Assembly: GCA_022701635.1 (NCBI GenBank)
Contig: JAKOOD010000607.1
Location: 1 to 33,707 of the forward strand
Source of the DNA: Burkholderiaceae bacterium
GTDB lineage: Bacteria > Pseudomonadota > Gammaproteobacteria > Burkholderiales > Burkholderiaceae_D
Direction of reading: 5' to 3'
DNA: 33,707 bases
The position numbers and the translations under genes are program-made. Each line of letters begins with the position of its first letter. Within the stretch, counting starts at the first letter, position 1. The notes below the pieces were generated by a model, which searched no databases, was not told the origin of the DNA, and saw only the letters and a program-made list of their open reading frames with translations. Of the stretch, positions 1 to 8,728 are shown one piece after another.

Positions 1-2
1 TC

Positions 3-2222
3 ATCGCCATCAACAAGTTCGACCGCAAGGGTGCCCAGGATGCGCTGCGCGACGTGGCGAAACAGGTCCAGCGCAACCGCGAGCTGTGGAGCCTGAGCCC
101 CGAGCAGATGCCGGTGTACGGCACCCAGGCTTCGCGCTTCAACGACGATGGCGTCACCGCGCTGTACCACGGCCTGCTGCCGGCCCTGGCCCGTCTCGGC
201 CTGCAGGTCGAGACGCCGAAGCTGCCGCAACCGGCACAGCACTACTCGAGCGGCAAGCACGTGATCGTGCCCCCGGCACGCATCCGCTACCTGGCCGAGA
301 TCGCCGACACCGTGCGCGGCTACCACCGCAATGTCGACAAGCAGGTGAAGCTGGCGCGCGAGCGCCAGCAGCTGAGCGAGACCAAGCGCATGCTGGCGGC
401 CGTCAACCGGGAAGTGGTCCTCGACGACCTGATCACGGAACGCGACAGCGCCATGGACGCCGGCGCCAAGAAGCTGCTGGCGATGTGGCCCGACATGCAG
501 GCGGCCTACGCCGGCGACGATTACGTGGTCAACATCCGCGACAAGGAAATCCGCACCCGGCTGGTACAGAAAACCCTGTCCGGCACCACCATCCGCAAGG
601 TGGCGCTGCCGAAGTACGAAGACCACGGCGAAGTGCTGCGCTTCCTGATGCTGGAAAACGTGCCCGGCTCCTTCCCGTTCACGGCCGGCGTATTCCCTTT
701 TAAACGCGAGGGTGAAGACCCGACCCGCATGTTCGCCGGCGAGGGCGATGCCTTCCGCACCAACCGCCGGTTCAAACTGGTCTCGACCGGCATGGATGCG
801 AAACGCCTGTCGACCGCCTTCGACTCCGTCACCCTGTACGGTGCCGACCCGGCGCTGCGTCCCGACATCTACGGCAAGGTCGGCAACTCGGGCGTCTCGA
901 TCGCCACGCTGGACGACATGAAGGTGCTGTACGACGGTTTCGACCTGTGCAGCCCGAGCACGTCCGTGTCGATGACGATCAACGGCCCTGCGCCGACCAT
1001 CCTGGCGATGTTCATGAATACCGCCATCGACCAGCAGATCGACCGGTTCGTGCGCGACAACGGGCGCCAGCCGAGCGCCGATGAAGCGGCCAAGATGGAG
1101 GAATGGGTGCTGGCCAACGTGCGCGGCACCGTGCAGGCCGACATCCTGAAGGAAGACCAGGGCCAGAACACCTGCATCTTCTCGACCGAGTTCTCGCTGA
1201 AAGTGATGGGCGACATCCAGGAATATTTCGTGCGCCACCAAGTGCGCAATTTCTATTCGGTGTCGATCTCGGGCTATCACATCGCCGAAGCCGGCGCGAA
1301 TCCGATCTCGCAGCTGGCATTCACCCTGTCGAATGGCTTTACTTTCGTCGAAGCGTATCTGGCGCGCGGCATGCACATCGACGATTTCGCGCCCAACCTG
1401 TCGTTCTTCTTCTCGAACGGCATGGACCCGGAATACACGGTGCTGGGCCGCGTGGCGCGCCGCATCTGGGCGGTCGCCATGCGCGACAAATACGGCGCCA
1501 ACGACCGTTCGCAAAAGCTGAAGTACCACGTGCAGACCTCGGGCCGCTCGCTGCATGCCCAGGAAATCGACTTCAACGACATTCGCACCACGCTGCAGGC
1601 GCTGATCGCGATCTACGACAACTGCAACTCGCTGCACACCAATGCGTACGACGAAGCGATCACCACGCCGACCGACGAATCGGTGCGGCGCGCCCTGGCG
1701 ATCCAGCTGATCATCAACCGTGAATGGGGCCTGGCCAAGAACGAGAATCCGAACCAGGGCGCCTTCATCATCGACGAACTGACCGACCTGGTCGAGGAAG
1801 CGGTGCTGCAGGAGTTCGAGCGCATCGCCGAGCGCGGCGGCGTGCTGGGGGCGATGGAAACCGGCTACCAGCGCGGCAAGATCCAGGAAGAGTCGATGCT
1901 GTACGAGCACAAGAAGCACGACGGCTCGCTGCCCATCATCGGTGTCAACACCTTCCGCAACCCGAAAGGCGAAGGCGCGCCGGCCGTCATCGAACTGGCA
2001 CGCTCGACCGACGACGAAAAGCAGTCGCAGCTGGCACGCCTGGACGCCTTCCACGCCCGCAACGCCCAGGCGGCGCCCGCTGCCCTGGCGGCGCTGCAGC
2101 AGGCGGCGATCGACAACGACAACGTGTTCGCGTGCCTGATGGATGCCGTGCGCGTGTGCTCGCTGGGGCAGATCACCACGGCGCTGTTTGAAGTCGGCGG
2201 CCAGTACCGGCGCAATATGTAA
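3..2222 (+). CDS. icmF: Fused isobutyryl-CoA mutase IcmF, 5'-truncated by window edge
   Basis: This is the C-terminal 739 residues of an adenosylcobalamin-dependent acyl-CoA mutase that interconverts isobutyryl-CoA and n-butyryl-CoA in the cytoplasm. The reading frame is open from base 3 and begins inside the fused GTPase chaperone domain: the G4 motif NKFD is at visible residues 4-7. The mutase (TIM barrel) part follows, with [24 protein letters not shown] around residues 220-245, then [14 protein letters not shown] and [22 protein letters not shown]. Full IcmF proteins are about 1,090 residues, so the N-terminal B12-binding domain and most of the G domain lie outside the window. The G-domain/mutase fusion separates it from plain methylmalonyl-CoA mutase; substrate preference is inferred from family resemblance. 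It has no evident link to the EPS genes and probably marks the edge of that locus. Confidence 0.93.
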   Translation: MAINKFDRKGAQDALRDVAKQVQRNRELWSLSPEQMPVYGTQASRFNDDGVTALYHGLLPALARLGLQVETPKLPQPAQHYSSGKHVIVPPARIRYLAEIADTVRGYHRNVDKQVKLARERQQLSETKRMLAAVNREVVLDDLITERDSAMDAGAKKLLAMWPDMQAAYAGDDYVVNIRDKEIRTRLVQKTLSGTTIRKVALPKYEDHGEVLRFLMLENVPGSFPFTAGVFPFKREGEDPTRMFAGEGDAFRTNRRFKLVSTGMDAKRLSTAFDSVTLYGADPALRPDIYGKVGNSGVSIATLDDMKVLYDGFDLCSPSTSVSMTINGPAPTILAMFMNTAIDQQIDRFVRDNGRQPSADEAAKMEEWVLANVRGTVQADILKEDQGQNTCIFSTEFSLKVMGDIQEYFVRHQVRNFYSVSISGYHIAEAGANPISQLAFTLSNGFTFVEAYLARGMHIDDFAPNLSFFFSNGMDPEYTVLGRVARRIWAVAMRDKYGANDRSQKLKYHVQTSGRSLHAQEIDFNDIRTTLQALIAIYDNCNSLHTNAYDEAITTPTDESVRRALAIQLIINREWGLAKNENPNQGAFIIDELTDLVEEAVLQEFERIAERGGVLGAMETGYQRGKIQEESMLYEHKKHDGSLPIIGVNTFRNPKGEGAPAVIELARSTDDEKQSQLARLDAFHARNAQAAPAALAALQQAAIDNDNVFACLMDAVRVCSLGQITTALFEVGGQYRRNM

Positions 2223-2231
2223 GCGATGGAG

Positions 2232-2260
2232 GCAGGGTGGGCGGAGGCGGCCCACCCTGC
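2232..2260 (+). terminator. GC-rich hairpin after icmF
   Basis: An 11-bp perfect stem (GCAGGGTGGGC paired with GCCCACCCTGC, 7-nt loop) begins 10 bp after the icmF stop codon. No T-run follows, so it may act as a weak or factor-assisted terminator or as a 3'-end stabilising hairpin. Confidence 0.5.
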
Positions 2261-2328
2261 GTCAATCCTGTGGGCAATGCTCGACGGCGTGGCCTAGAAT
2301 GGTTCCGCCACCACCACGGAGCCTTGCC

Positions 2329-2649
2329 ATGCCGATCAAGCCGGAAGACCTCACCGCCCTGATGCAGGAAGTCGAGCAGGAAGACCCGATCGATTTCGCC
2401 GACCTGCCCTTTCCCGAAGACGAACTGCGCCAGCTTGTCGCCATCCAGTTGTGCGAGATGGCGGCGTCGATGGACAGTTTCAGTACCGAAGACAAGTTGA
2501 TGACCCTGCTGGCCGTGTCGGCCAAGCTGGTGCTGGAGAACATGGTGCTCCATATACAACTGCTGCGCCGCGACGGCCTACCAGTCGGCAACGACGTCGA
2601 AGCCCTGCTCCAGCGCTTGAAAAAAGGGGAAAACGATGAGAGCCAGTAG
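2329..2649 (+). CDS. Small acidic hypothetical protein (106 aa)
   Basis: I do not recognise this protein. The ATG at 2329 is chosen because a GGAG ribosome-binding site lies just upstream and because the longer upstream frame (from 2143) overlaps icmF and reads as non-protein-like sequence. The product is rich in Asp and Glu in its first half, appears helical throughout (two Leu-rich helices at about residues 50-80) and ends in a charged tail (RLKKGENDESQ). There is no signal peptide or membrane segment, so it is probably a small cytosolic protein. It sits alone between icmF and prsT. A short hairpin (2686-2701, GTGGCG/CGCCAC) lies 36 bp downstream and could end its transcript. Confidence 0.72.
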   Translation: MPIKPEDLTALMQEVEQEDPIDFADLPFPEDELRQLVAIQLCEMAASMDSFSTEDKLMTLLAVSAKLVLENMVLHIQLLRRDGLPVGNDVEALLQRLKKGENDESQ

Positions 2650-2834
2650 TTAGTATCGCGAATAAGCGACAAACGGTGGTAAACGGTGGCGCATCCGCCA
2701 CTACTGTCTTTACAAATAGCCGATTTGTGAGGCATAGCCTGCCAAGGGGGCTTAAAATCTGTTCCTTAAGGTATTATTGTTGAGAGGAATCCGCTCAGCC
2801 AGCGCCTCTCATCTCCATCCTCGAGGAATCCCGA

Positions 2835-5612
2835 ATGTCGCGTCACGCCAACAAGCTCAAACTCACCGCCGCCCTAGTTTCCAGCGCTTTCCTGATCGCA
2901 GGCCTGGGTGCCTGCGGCAAGACCCAGACTACCGAATCGCTGCTTGCCGAAGCCCAGCAATACCAGCAGAAAGGTGATGTCAAGGCAGCCCTGATCCAGC
3001 TGAAGAATGCCGTCGAGAAGAGCCCGGAGAATGGCGAAGCCCGTATCGCGCTCGGCAATCTCGAACTGGCCATGGGCGACGTCCCCTCGGCCGAGAAGGA
3101 ATTCCGCAAGGCGCGCTCGCTCGGCATCCCTGCAGAGCGTGTCCTGCCGATGATGGGCAAGGCGATGGCGCAGCAAGGCAAATTCAAGGACATCCTGCAG
3201 GAAGTCACGCCGGAGATAGCGGCCAAATCGGCGCCGCTGATGTCGCTGCGCGGCGAAGCCCTGCTGACCACCGGCCAGCCGGGCGACGCCAAGGCGGCCT
3301 TCGATCAGGCGCTGGCGATCAACCCGAACTCGGGCGATGCCCTGCTGGGCCTGGCACGCTTGGCCGTGCTGGCGAAGGACCGCGATGCGACCGAGCGCTA
3401 CGTCAACGAGGCAGTGGCCAAGGATCCGAAGAATCCCGAAGTCTTCATGGCGCAAGGTACCCTGCTGCGTATGCAGAACAAGCCGGACGAGGCGCTGGCC
3501 GCGTTCAACCGCACGCTGGCGCTGGACCCGGCCCATCGCACCGCCCACATCGAAAAAGCCTATATCGAGATCGGCCGCGGCAAGTTCCCGGCAGCGAAGA
3601 CGGAAATCGATGCCGCACAAAAGAATGCGCCGGGCAACCTGCTGGTCACCTACACCAGCGCCCTGTATGAATTCACCCAAGGTAAATTCTCCGCAGCCCA
3701 GGAACAGTTGCAGCGTGTGTTGAAAGTGGCGCCGGATCACATGCCGAGCGTCTTGCTGGCCGGTGCATCCGAGCTGCAGCTGGGCGCGACCCAGCAGGCC
3801 GAACAGCACCTGCGCAAGTACCTGGAGGCGGCGCCCAACGACACCTATGCGCGCAAGCTGCTGGCCCAGGTCCAGCTGAAGAATGCCCAGCCGGCCGACG
3901 CCGCCGCCACGCTGGCGCCGGCACTGAAGAACGATGCCGCCGATCCGCAGCTGCTGGCCCTGGCCGGCGAATCCTATATGCAGGTGCGCGATTTCAACAA
4001 GGCCAGCAGCTACCTGGAAAAAGCCGCCGAACTGGCGCCGAAAGCGGCCGGCGTGCGCACCTCGCTCGGCCTGTCCAAACTGGCCAGGGGCGACCAGTCG
4101 GGCGGCCTGAGCGACCTGGAAATGGCGACCTCGCTCGATCCCAAGTCCTCGCGTGCCACCATGGCGCTGGTGCAGACCGAAATGGGTCTCAAGCACTACG
4201 ACAAGGCGCTGGCCGCGGCCGACGCCCTGGCCAAGCAGGAACCGAAGAACCCGCAGGTCTACAACCTGAAGGCTGCGGTCAACATGGTCAAGGGCGACAT
4301 CCCGGCCGCGCGCACTGCCCTCGACCAGGCGCTGGCGCTCGATCCGACCTTCGCACCGGCCGTGAAAAACATGGCGCGCCTGGATCTGCTCGAGAAAAAG
4401 CCGGACGCCGCCAAGCAGCGCTATGAAAAAGTCCTGGAAAAGGACAAGAACAACGTCGAGGCGATGACTTCGCTGGGCCAGCTGGCCATGCTGCAGAACC
4501 GTCCTGAAGAAGCCACCTCGTGGTTCGAAAAGGCCAGCAACGCCAGCCCGAACGCGGTGAACCCGGCGGTTACGCTCGGCATGCACTACCTGCGCACCAA
4601 CCAGCCGGCCAAGGCCTTGAACCTGGCGCGCAAGTTCCAGACCACCAATGCCACCAGCCCCGAGCTGCTGGACATGCTGGGTCAGGCGCAGGTCGCCAAC
4701 AAGGACTTGAACGGTGCACTGGAAACCTACAGCAAGATGTCCAACGTGGTGCCGAAGTCGGCCACGCCGCAGATGCGCCTGGCCGCCGTCCACATGGCGA
4801 TGAAGAACAATGCCGCCGCCACCGAGGACCTCAAGCGTGCCGTCGAGCTGCAGCCTGAACTGGTGCCGGCACGCCTGGCCCAGGTCGAGATGGCGATGCG
4901 CAGCGGCCGTCCGGACGAGGCGCTCGGCATCGCACGCCAGATGCAGAAGATGAACGACAAGTCGCCGGTCGGCTATGCCACCGAAGGCGACATCCTGCTG
5001 GCGCAGCGCAAGGCGGCGCAGGCGGTGCCGGCCTACGACAAGGCACTGGCCCTGGCCAAGTCGCCGCAGTTGCTGGTGCGCTCGATGCAGGCACTCAACA
5101 TGGCCGGCAAGGGCAAGGAAGCCGAGGCGCGCGGCAACGCGTGGCTGAAAGAGCACCCGAGCGATCCGATGGTCACGATGTTTGTCGCGGAAACCAACCT
5201 GGCGCGCAAGGACTACCCGACCGCGATCCGGATGCTGGAAGCCGTGGCCAAGCAAACCCCGGACAATGCAGCCGCCCTGAACAACCTGGCTTACGCCTAT
5301 CAGCAGGTCAAGGATCCGCGCGCACTGCCGACCGCCGAACAGGCGTTCAAGCTGGCCAGCACCAATGCGGGCGTCATGGATACCCTCGGCTGGATGCTGG
5401 TGGAACAAGGGAACACCAGTCGCGGTTTGCCGCTGCTGCAAAAAGCCAGCAGCATGGCGCCGAATGCAACCGAAATCCGCTATCACCTTGCGGTCGGTCT
5501 GCACAAGTCCGGCGACAAACAGGGGGCGCGCAAGGAACTGGATACCTTGCTCGCCGATGGCAAGCCGTTCCCGCAAGCCGACGACGCACGCGCATTGCTA
5601 AAGACCTTGTAA
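2835..5612 (+). CDS. prsT: XrtA/PEP-CTERM system TPR-repeat lipoprotein PrsT
   Basis: A 925-residue protein matching the TPR protein PrsT that accompanies exosortase A EPS loci, often beside the PrsK/PrsR two-component pair. The start at 2835 has a good Shine-Dalgarno (GAGGAA, 7 nt spacing). Residues 1-27 form a lipoprotein signal with lipobox LGAC (Cys27), so the mature protein should be membrane-anchored in the cell envelope. The rest is tandem 34-residue TPR-like repeats with the typical ALxLDP signature (for example ALAINPNSGDALLGLARLA, ALALDPTFAPAVKNMARLD), about 22-25 repeats in all. Such a scaffold suggests assembly of EPS or PEP-CTERM secretion components; the mechanism is not established. 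Here prsT stands alone, more than 9 kb from the main EPS operon and without prsK or prsR next to it. It is followed by a probable terminator. Confidence 0.92.
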   Translation: MSRHANKLKLTAALVSSAFLIAGLGACGKTQTTESLLAEAQQYQQKGDVKAALIQLKNAVEKSPENGEARIALGNLELAMGDVPSAEKEFRKARSLGIPAERVLPMMGKAMAQQGKFKDILQEVTPEIAAKSAPLMSLRGEALLTTGQPGDAKAAFDQALAINPNSGDALLGLARLAVLAKDRDATERYVNEAVAKDPKNPEVFMAQGTLLRMQNKPDEALAAFNRTLALDPAHRTAHIEKAYIEIGRGKFPAAKTEIDAAQKNAPGNLLVTYTSALYEFTQGKFSAAQEQLQRVLKVAPDHMPSVLLAGASELQLGATQQAEQHLRKYLEAAPNDTYARKLLAQVQLKNAQPADAAATLAPALKNDAADPQLLALAGESYMQVRDFNKASSYLEKAAELAPKAAGVRTSLGLSKLARGDQSGGLSDLEMATSLDPKSSRATMALVQTEMGLKHYDKALAAADALAKQEPKNPQVYNLKAAVNMVKGDIPAARTALDQALALDPTFAPAVKNMARLDLLEKKPDAAKQRYEKVLEKDKNNVEAMTSLGQLAMLQNRPEEATSWFEKASNASPNAVNPAVTLGMHYLRTNQPAKALNLARKFQTTNATSPELLDMLGQAQVANKDLNGALETYSKMSNVVPKSATPQMRLAAVHMAMKNNAAATEDLKRAVELQPELVPARLAQVEMAMRSGRPDEALGIARQMQKMNDKSPVGYATEGDILLAQRKAAQAVPAYDKALALAKSPQLLVRSMQALNMAGKGKEAEARGNAWLKEHPSDPMVTMFVAETNLARKDYPTAIRMLEAVAKQTPDNAAALNNLAYAYQQVKDPRALPTAEQAFKLASTNAGVMDTLGWMLVEQGNTSRGLPLLQKASSMAPNATEIRYHLAVGLHKSGDKQGARKELDTLLADGKPFPQADDARALLKTL

Positions 5613-5647
5613 CTGGTTAATATACGTTATCCATAATAAAACAATAA

Positions 5648-5669
5648 GCCACGCCAGAATGGACGTGGC
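5648..5669 (+). repeat. Short inverted repeat downstream of prsT
   Basis: GCCACG and CGTGGC are separated by 10 nt, 36 bp after the prsT stop codon. It is probably part of the 3' end structure of the prsT transcript; no T-run follows. Confidence 0.35.
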
Positions 5670-5681
5670 AAGCTAACCTGG

Positions 5682-5706
5682 CGCCGGCGCCACCGCCGGC
5701 GTTTCT
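5682..5706 (+). terminator. Probable rho-independent terminator after prsT
   Basis: A perfect 8-bp GC stem (CGCCGGCG on both sides) with the 4-nt loop CCAC is followed directly by TTTCTC. It lies about 70 bp after the prsT stop and just before the ribosome-binding site of the next gene, so it either ends the prsT transcript or attenuates transcription into the acyltransferase set. Confidence 0.5.
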
Positions 5707-5723
5707 CAATGGGGAATCCTGCG

Positions 5724-6503
5724 ATGGCGACTTTTGACGATTTCAAGGACCCAGAGGGTGAATCGGCCGTATCCCTATCGGACGCTCATGATTTCAATGA
5801 TCGCGATAATATTACGCCCTCTCAATATGAGGATGTGATCGTGAACCACGATTCGTACGGAATCCGGCTTACCGATACGGCGGACGGGCGTAATTCAGCA
5901 AGCATGTTAATCAACAAGATGTATGCCTGGCGTGGCTACGCCGGTACGCATCAGCTGAGTGACGACCCCAATCGCATCACCCTCACGGCAACCGACAAGG
6001 GCGAAGTGGTGGGCACGCTCACCATCGGCATCGACTCTCCGATCGGCCTGATGGCCGACCAGATTTTCAAGGAAGAACTCGATTTTCATCGCAACAAGGG
6101 CGCGCGCCTGTGCGAGTTCACCAAACTGGCCTTCGATCCGTCGGTGCGCTCGAAAACCTCGCTGGCCAATCTGTTTCACCTGGCCGTGATCTACGGCCGC
6201 GATATCCATAAATGCACCGATATCGTGATCGAAGTCAATCCGCGTCATCGCCGTTTTTACGAGCGCATGCTGGGCTTCAAGCAGGAAGGCGATCTGAAAA
6301 TCAATCCGCGCGTCGACGCGCCGGCCTTTCTGCTGCGCGTCAACCTGGAATACGTGACGGAGCAAATCGAAAAATTCGGCGGCACCTTCACTGCCGACAA
6401 TAACGTCACCGAACGTTCGTTTTATCCGTATTTCTTTTCGCCGCGCGAAGAAATGGGTATTCGCAACCGCCTGCTGCGCATGGACGACCAGCACGCGGGA
6501 TGA
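5724..6503 (+). CDS. FeeM-like N-acyl amino acid synthase (GNAT-fold acyltransferase)
   Basis: A 259-residue protein resembling the FeeM/PEP-CTERM-associated acyltransferase group of the GNAT and acyl-homoserine-lactone-synthase fold. These enzymes typically move a fatty acyl chain from acyl-ACP to an amino acid amine. Visible features are a polar, acidic N-terminal tail (about 40 residues), a core beginning SYGIRLTDTADGRNSASMLINKMY, the central strand/turn GARLCEFTKLAFDPSVRSKTSLANLFHLAVIYG, and the family-like motif VNPRHRRFYERMLGF. The ATG at 5724 is preferred over 5709 because GGGGAAT sits at the right distance before it. No signal peptide or membrane segment is present. It is followed by ThiF-like and nitroreductase-like genes, which suggests that an N-acyl amino acid is made and then modified. 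The acyl and amino acid substrates cannot be read from the sequence. Confidence 0.75.
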   Translation: MATFDDFKDPEGESAVSLSDAHDFNDRDNITPSQYEDVIVNHDSYGIRLTDTADGRNSASMLINKMYAWRGYAGTHQLSDDPNRITLTATDKGEVVGTLTIGIDSPIGLMADQIFKEELDFHRNKGARLCEFTKLAFDPSVRSKTSLANLFHLAVIYGRDIHKCTDIVIEVNPRHRRFYERMLGFKQEGDLKINPRVDAPAFLLRVNLEYVTEQIEKFGGTFTADNNVTERSFYPYFFSPREEMGIRNRLLRMDDQHAG

Positions 6504-6588
6504 CCTTGCGCACAGGCGTCGCGTATTCCCGATGCCGGCGCCTTCCCGTCTTGCGATTCTCTTCTGACCTTCTGTATTTCCCCCATCG

Positions 6589-7467
6589 ATGAATAATCCG
6601 TTCCGTTATGAACAGGCGTTTTCACGCAACATTGGCTGGGTCACGCCGGCAGAGCAATCCACGCTGCGCGGCAAGCGCGTCGCCATCGCCGGCGGCGGCG
6701 GGGTCGGCGGTGTCCACCTGCTGACCCTGGCGCGCCTGGGTGTCGCCAACTTCCATATCGCCGATTTCGACAGTTTCGACATCGTCAACTTTAACCGCCA
6801 GGTGGGCGCCATGATGTCGACCGTCGGCCAGCCCAAGGCCGAGGTGCTGGCGCGCATGGCCAAGGACATCAACCCCGAAATCGACATCAAGATCTTCGAC
6901 CAGGGCGTCCACAAGGACAACCTGAACGATTTCCTGGCCGGTGTCGACCTGTACGTCGACGCGCTCGATTTCTTCGCCTTCGACGCCCGCCAGCAGACCT
7001 TCGCGGCCTGCGCCCGCCTCGGCATCCCGGCCACCACCGCGGCGCCGCTCGGCATGGGAGCCGCCCTGCTCAACTTCCTGCCGGGCCAGATGACCTTCGA
7101 GGAATACTTCCAGTGGGGTGACCTGCCCGAGCTCGACAAGGCGATCCGGTTCGTGGTCGGGCTGGCCCCGGCAGGCCTGCACCGGCCTTACCTGGTGGTC
7201 CCGGAAGCCGTCAATTTCGCCGAGCGCCGCGGTCCGTCGACCTTCATGGCCTGCCAGCTGTGCGCCGGCATCGTCGCCACCGAGGCCCTGAAGATCCTTC
7301 TCGGGCGCGGCAAGATCCTGGCGGCGCCGCATGGCATGCAGTTCGACGCCTACCGCAACAAACTCAGCCATACCTGGCGTCCCGGCGGCAACGGCAATCC
7401 GCTGCACCGCCTGATGATTGGCGTCGCCAAGCGCCAGATGACCAAGCAACTGGTGCCGCAAGCATGA
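6589..7467 (+). CDS. ThiF/MoeB/E1-like adenylyltransferase
   Basis: A 292-residue Rossmann-fold protein of the ThiF/E1 superfamily, which adenylates a carboxylate (usually a protein or peptide C-terminus) using ATP. The nucleotide-binding glycine loop GGGGVGG is at residues 35-41, the ribose-binding acid D59/D61 follows strand 2, and the E1 signature N-x-N-R-Q is at residues 67-71. The usual zinc-binding CxxC pair is absent and there is no obvious ubiquitin-like sulfur-carrier gene nearby, so it is unlikely to be a thiamin or molybdopterin enzyme. It may instead activate a small carboxylic acid, possibly the N-acyl amino acid made by its neighbour (inference). The Shine-Dalgarno is poor. The stop overlaps the next start (ATGA at 7464), showing tight translational coupling to the nitroreductase gene. 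Confidence 0.82.
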   Translation: MNNPFRYEQAFSRNIGWVTPAEQSTLRGKRVAIAGGGGVGGVHLLTLARLGVANFHIADFDSFDIVNFNRQVGAMMSTVGQPKAEVLARMAKDINPEIDIKIFDQGVHKDNLNDFLAGVDLYVDALDFFAFDARQQTFAACARLGIPATTAAPLGMGAALLNFLPGQMTFEEYFQWGDLPELDKAIRFVVGLAPAGLHRPYLVVPEAVNFAERRGPSTFMACQLCAGIVATEALKILLGRGKILAAPHGMQFDAYRNKLSHTWRPGGNGNPLHRLMIGVAKRQMTKQLVPQA

Positions 7468-8531
7468 ACATCCCGCCGAGCCTCCACCGCATCCTCGAAC
7501 TGGCGCGCTGGGCGCCGAGCGGTGACAATACCCAGTGCTGGCGCTTCGAAATCGCCGCGCCCGACCATCTGGTCATCCACGCCTACGACACCCGGCACGA
7601 CACCGTCTACGACCTGGATGGCCATCCGAGCCAGATTTCCATGGGTGCGCTGCTGGAAACCATCGACATCGCCGCCAGCGAACAGGGCTTGCGCGCCCAC
7701 ACCCTGCGCCGTGCCGATAGCGCGCCCGACCGCCCGCTGTTCGACGTGCGCTTCAGCCCCGACGCCACGGTGACGCCGAGTCCCCTGCTCGGCGCCGTCG
7801 AAACGCGTACCGTGCAGCGCCGTCCGATGCATACGCGTCCACTGACTGCGGCCGAGAAGCGTGAGCTGGAAACTTGCGTCGGTCCCGGCTTCGCCGTGAC
7901 CTGGATCGAAGGCTTCGGCCCCAAGCTCAAGACGGCACGCCTGATGTTCAATAACGCCAGGCTGCGTCTGACCATGCCGGAAGCCTTCGAGGTGCACCGC
8001 CGCATCATCGACTGGAATGCCAGGTACAGCCCGGACAAGGTGCCGGACCAGGCGCTCGGCGTCGACAAGGCGACGCTGAAACTGATGAAATGGGCGATGG
8101 TGAGCTGGACGCGGATGTCGACCATCAATACCCTGATGGGCACCTGGGCGCCGCGCCTGCAGATGGATTTACTGCCGGGTATCGCCTGTGCGGCCCACTT
8201 CGTGCTGAAGGCGAAGCAGCAACCGCGGACGATCGACGATTACGTGCAGGCCGGGCGCGCGGTCCAGCGCTTCTGGCTGACCCTGACCCGGCTCGGGCTG
8301 TTCATGCAGCCGGAAATGACGCCGCTGATCTTTGCCAAGTATGTGCGCGAAAACACGCCTTTTACGCGTAAGACCCGCCTGCATGCGCCGGCGCGCCGCC
8401 TGCAGCAGCAAGGCGCCGAACTGATCTTCAACGACGCACTGTACCCGGTCTACATGGGCCGCCTGGGTGCCGGCCCCGCCCCTGCCGCACGGTCGCAGCG
8501 CCTGCCGGTCGAGCAGCTGCTGAAGCGCTGA
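7464..8531 (+). CDS. Nitroreductase-family flavoprotein
   Basis: A 355-residue protein with nitroreductase-like signatures: LELARWAPSGDNTQCWRFE at residues 9-27, in the place where FMN-binding nitroreductases carry A-R-x-A-P-S-x-x-N-x-Q-P-W, and SQISMGALLETIDIAASEQGL at about residues 56-76, matching the family's central helix. It is longer than the usual 200-residue enzymes and resembles the large, divergent nitroreductase relatives found in biosynthetic settings. The start overlaps the thiF-like stop by 4 nt, so the longer upstream frame (from 7260) is not needed. FMN-dependent oxidation or reduction of the product of the two preceding enzymes is inferred. A Pro/Ala-rich C-terminal tail ends the protein, and a strong bidirectional terminator follows within 70 bp. 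Confidence 0.78.
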   Translation: MNIPPSLHRILELARWAPSGDNTQCWRFEIAAPDHLVIHAYDTRHDTVYDLDGHPSQISMGALLETIDIAASEQGLRAHTLRRADSAPDRPLFDVRFSPDATVTPSPLLGAVETRTVQRRPMHTRPLTAAEKRELETCVGPGFAVTWIEGFGPKLKTARLMFNNARLRLTMPEAFEVHRRIIDWNARYSPDKVPDQALGVDKATLKLMKWAMVSWTRMSTINTLMGTWAPRLQMDLLPGIACAAHFVLKAKQQPRTIDDYVQAGRAVQRFWLTLTRLGLFMQPEMTPLIFAKYVRENTPFTRKTRLHAPARRLQQQGAELIFNDALYPVYMGRLGAGPAPAARSQRLPVEQLLKR

Positions 8532-8597
8532 TCGCACCGTTCGGCGCATTTTCTTCGGGTTGCCACTTTTCGTTCGAAAAGATAAAAATTTGGTTAG

Positions 8598-8640
8598 GCA
8601 ATAAAAAAAGAGCAGGGAAACCCTGCTCTTTTTTTATTGC
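8598..8640. terminator. Bidirectional rho-independent terminator
   Basis: A 20-bp perfect inverted repeat with a 3-nt AAA loop. The GC core AGCAGGG/CCCTGCT is flanked by A7 on the left and T7 on the right, so both strands read as stem plus U-tract. It lies between the converging nitroreductase gene (plus) and PEP-CTERM gene (minus) and should end both transcripts. Confidence 0.9.
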
Positions 8641-8641
8641 T

Positions 8642-8667
8642 TTTATCCGGTCAGACGACCGGATAAA
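8642..8667. repeat. Second hairpin beside the bidirectional terminator
   Basis: A perfect 11-bp stem (TTTATCCGGTC/GACCGGATAAA) with a 4-nt loop lies immediately next to the main terminator. On the minus strand it is the first hairpin after the PEP-CTERM stop codon and may protect the 3' end of that mRNA or add to termination. Confidence 0.55.
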
Positions 8668-8690
8668 TAGAAGACCTTTTCGTTACGATC

Positions 8691-8728
8691 AGGCCTTCTT
8701 ATCGCAATTAGGCCTTCTTGTTGCGCTT
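8691..8728 (-). repeat. 19-bp tandem near-duplication at the 3' end of the PEP-CTERM gene
   Basis: AGGCCTTCTT begins two adjacent 19-bp units (8691-8709 and 8710-8728) that match at 15 of 19 positions. The right-hand unit encodes the last residues (NKKA and stop). The left-hand unit, just outside the gene, repeats the same codons (DKKA and stop) in a shifted frame. Confidence 0.6.

Noticed and set aside
2704-2714. CTGTCTTTACA upstream of prsT, resembling a shortened form of the 19-bp motif
   Set aside because: The centre is 8 nt shorter than in the two real copies and there is no sigma-54 promoter downstream; probably chance.
2874-5576. A 900-codon open frame on the minus strand opposite prsT
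   Set aside because: It mirrors the TPR gene, has His/Arg/Gln-rich composition typical of antisense GC-rich frames and no start signal; the plus-strand frame has a lipobox and clear TPR repeats.
6589-7467. ThiF-like gene as part of thiamin or molybdopterin biosynthesis
   Set aside because: No ThiS/MoaD-like carrier, thiazole synthase or other cofactor gene is nearby and the zinc CxxC pair is missing.
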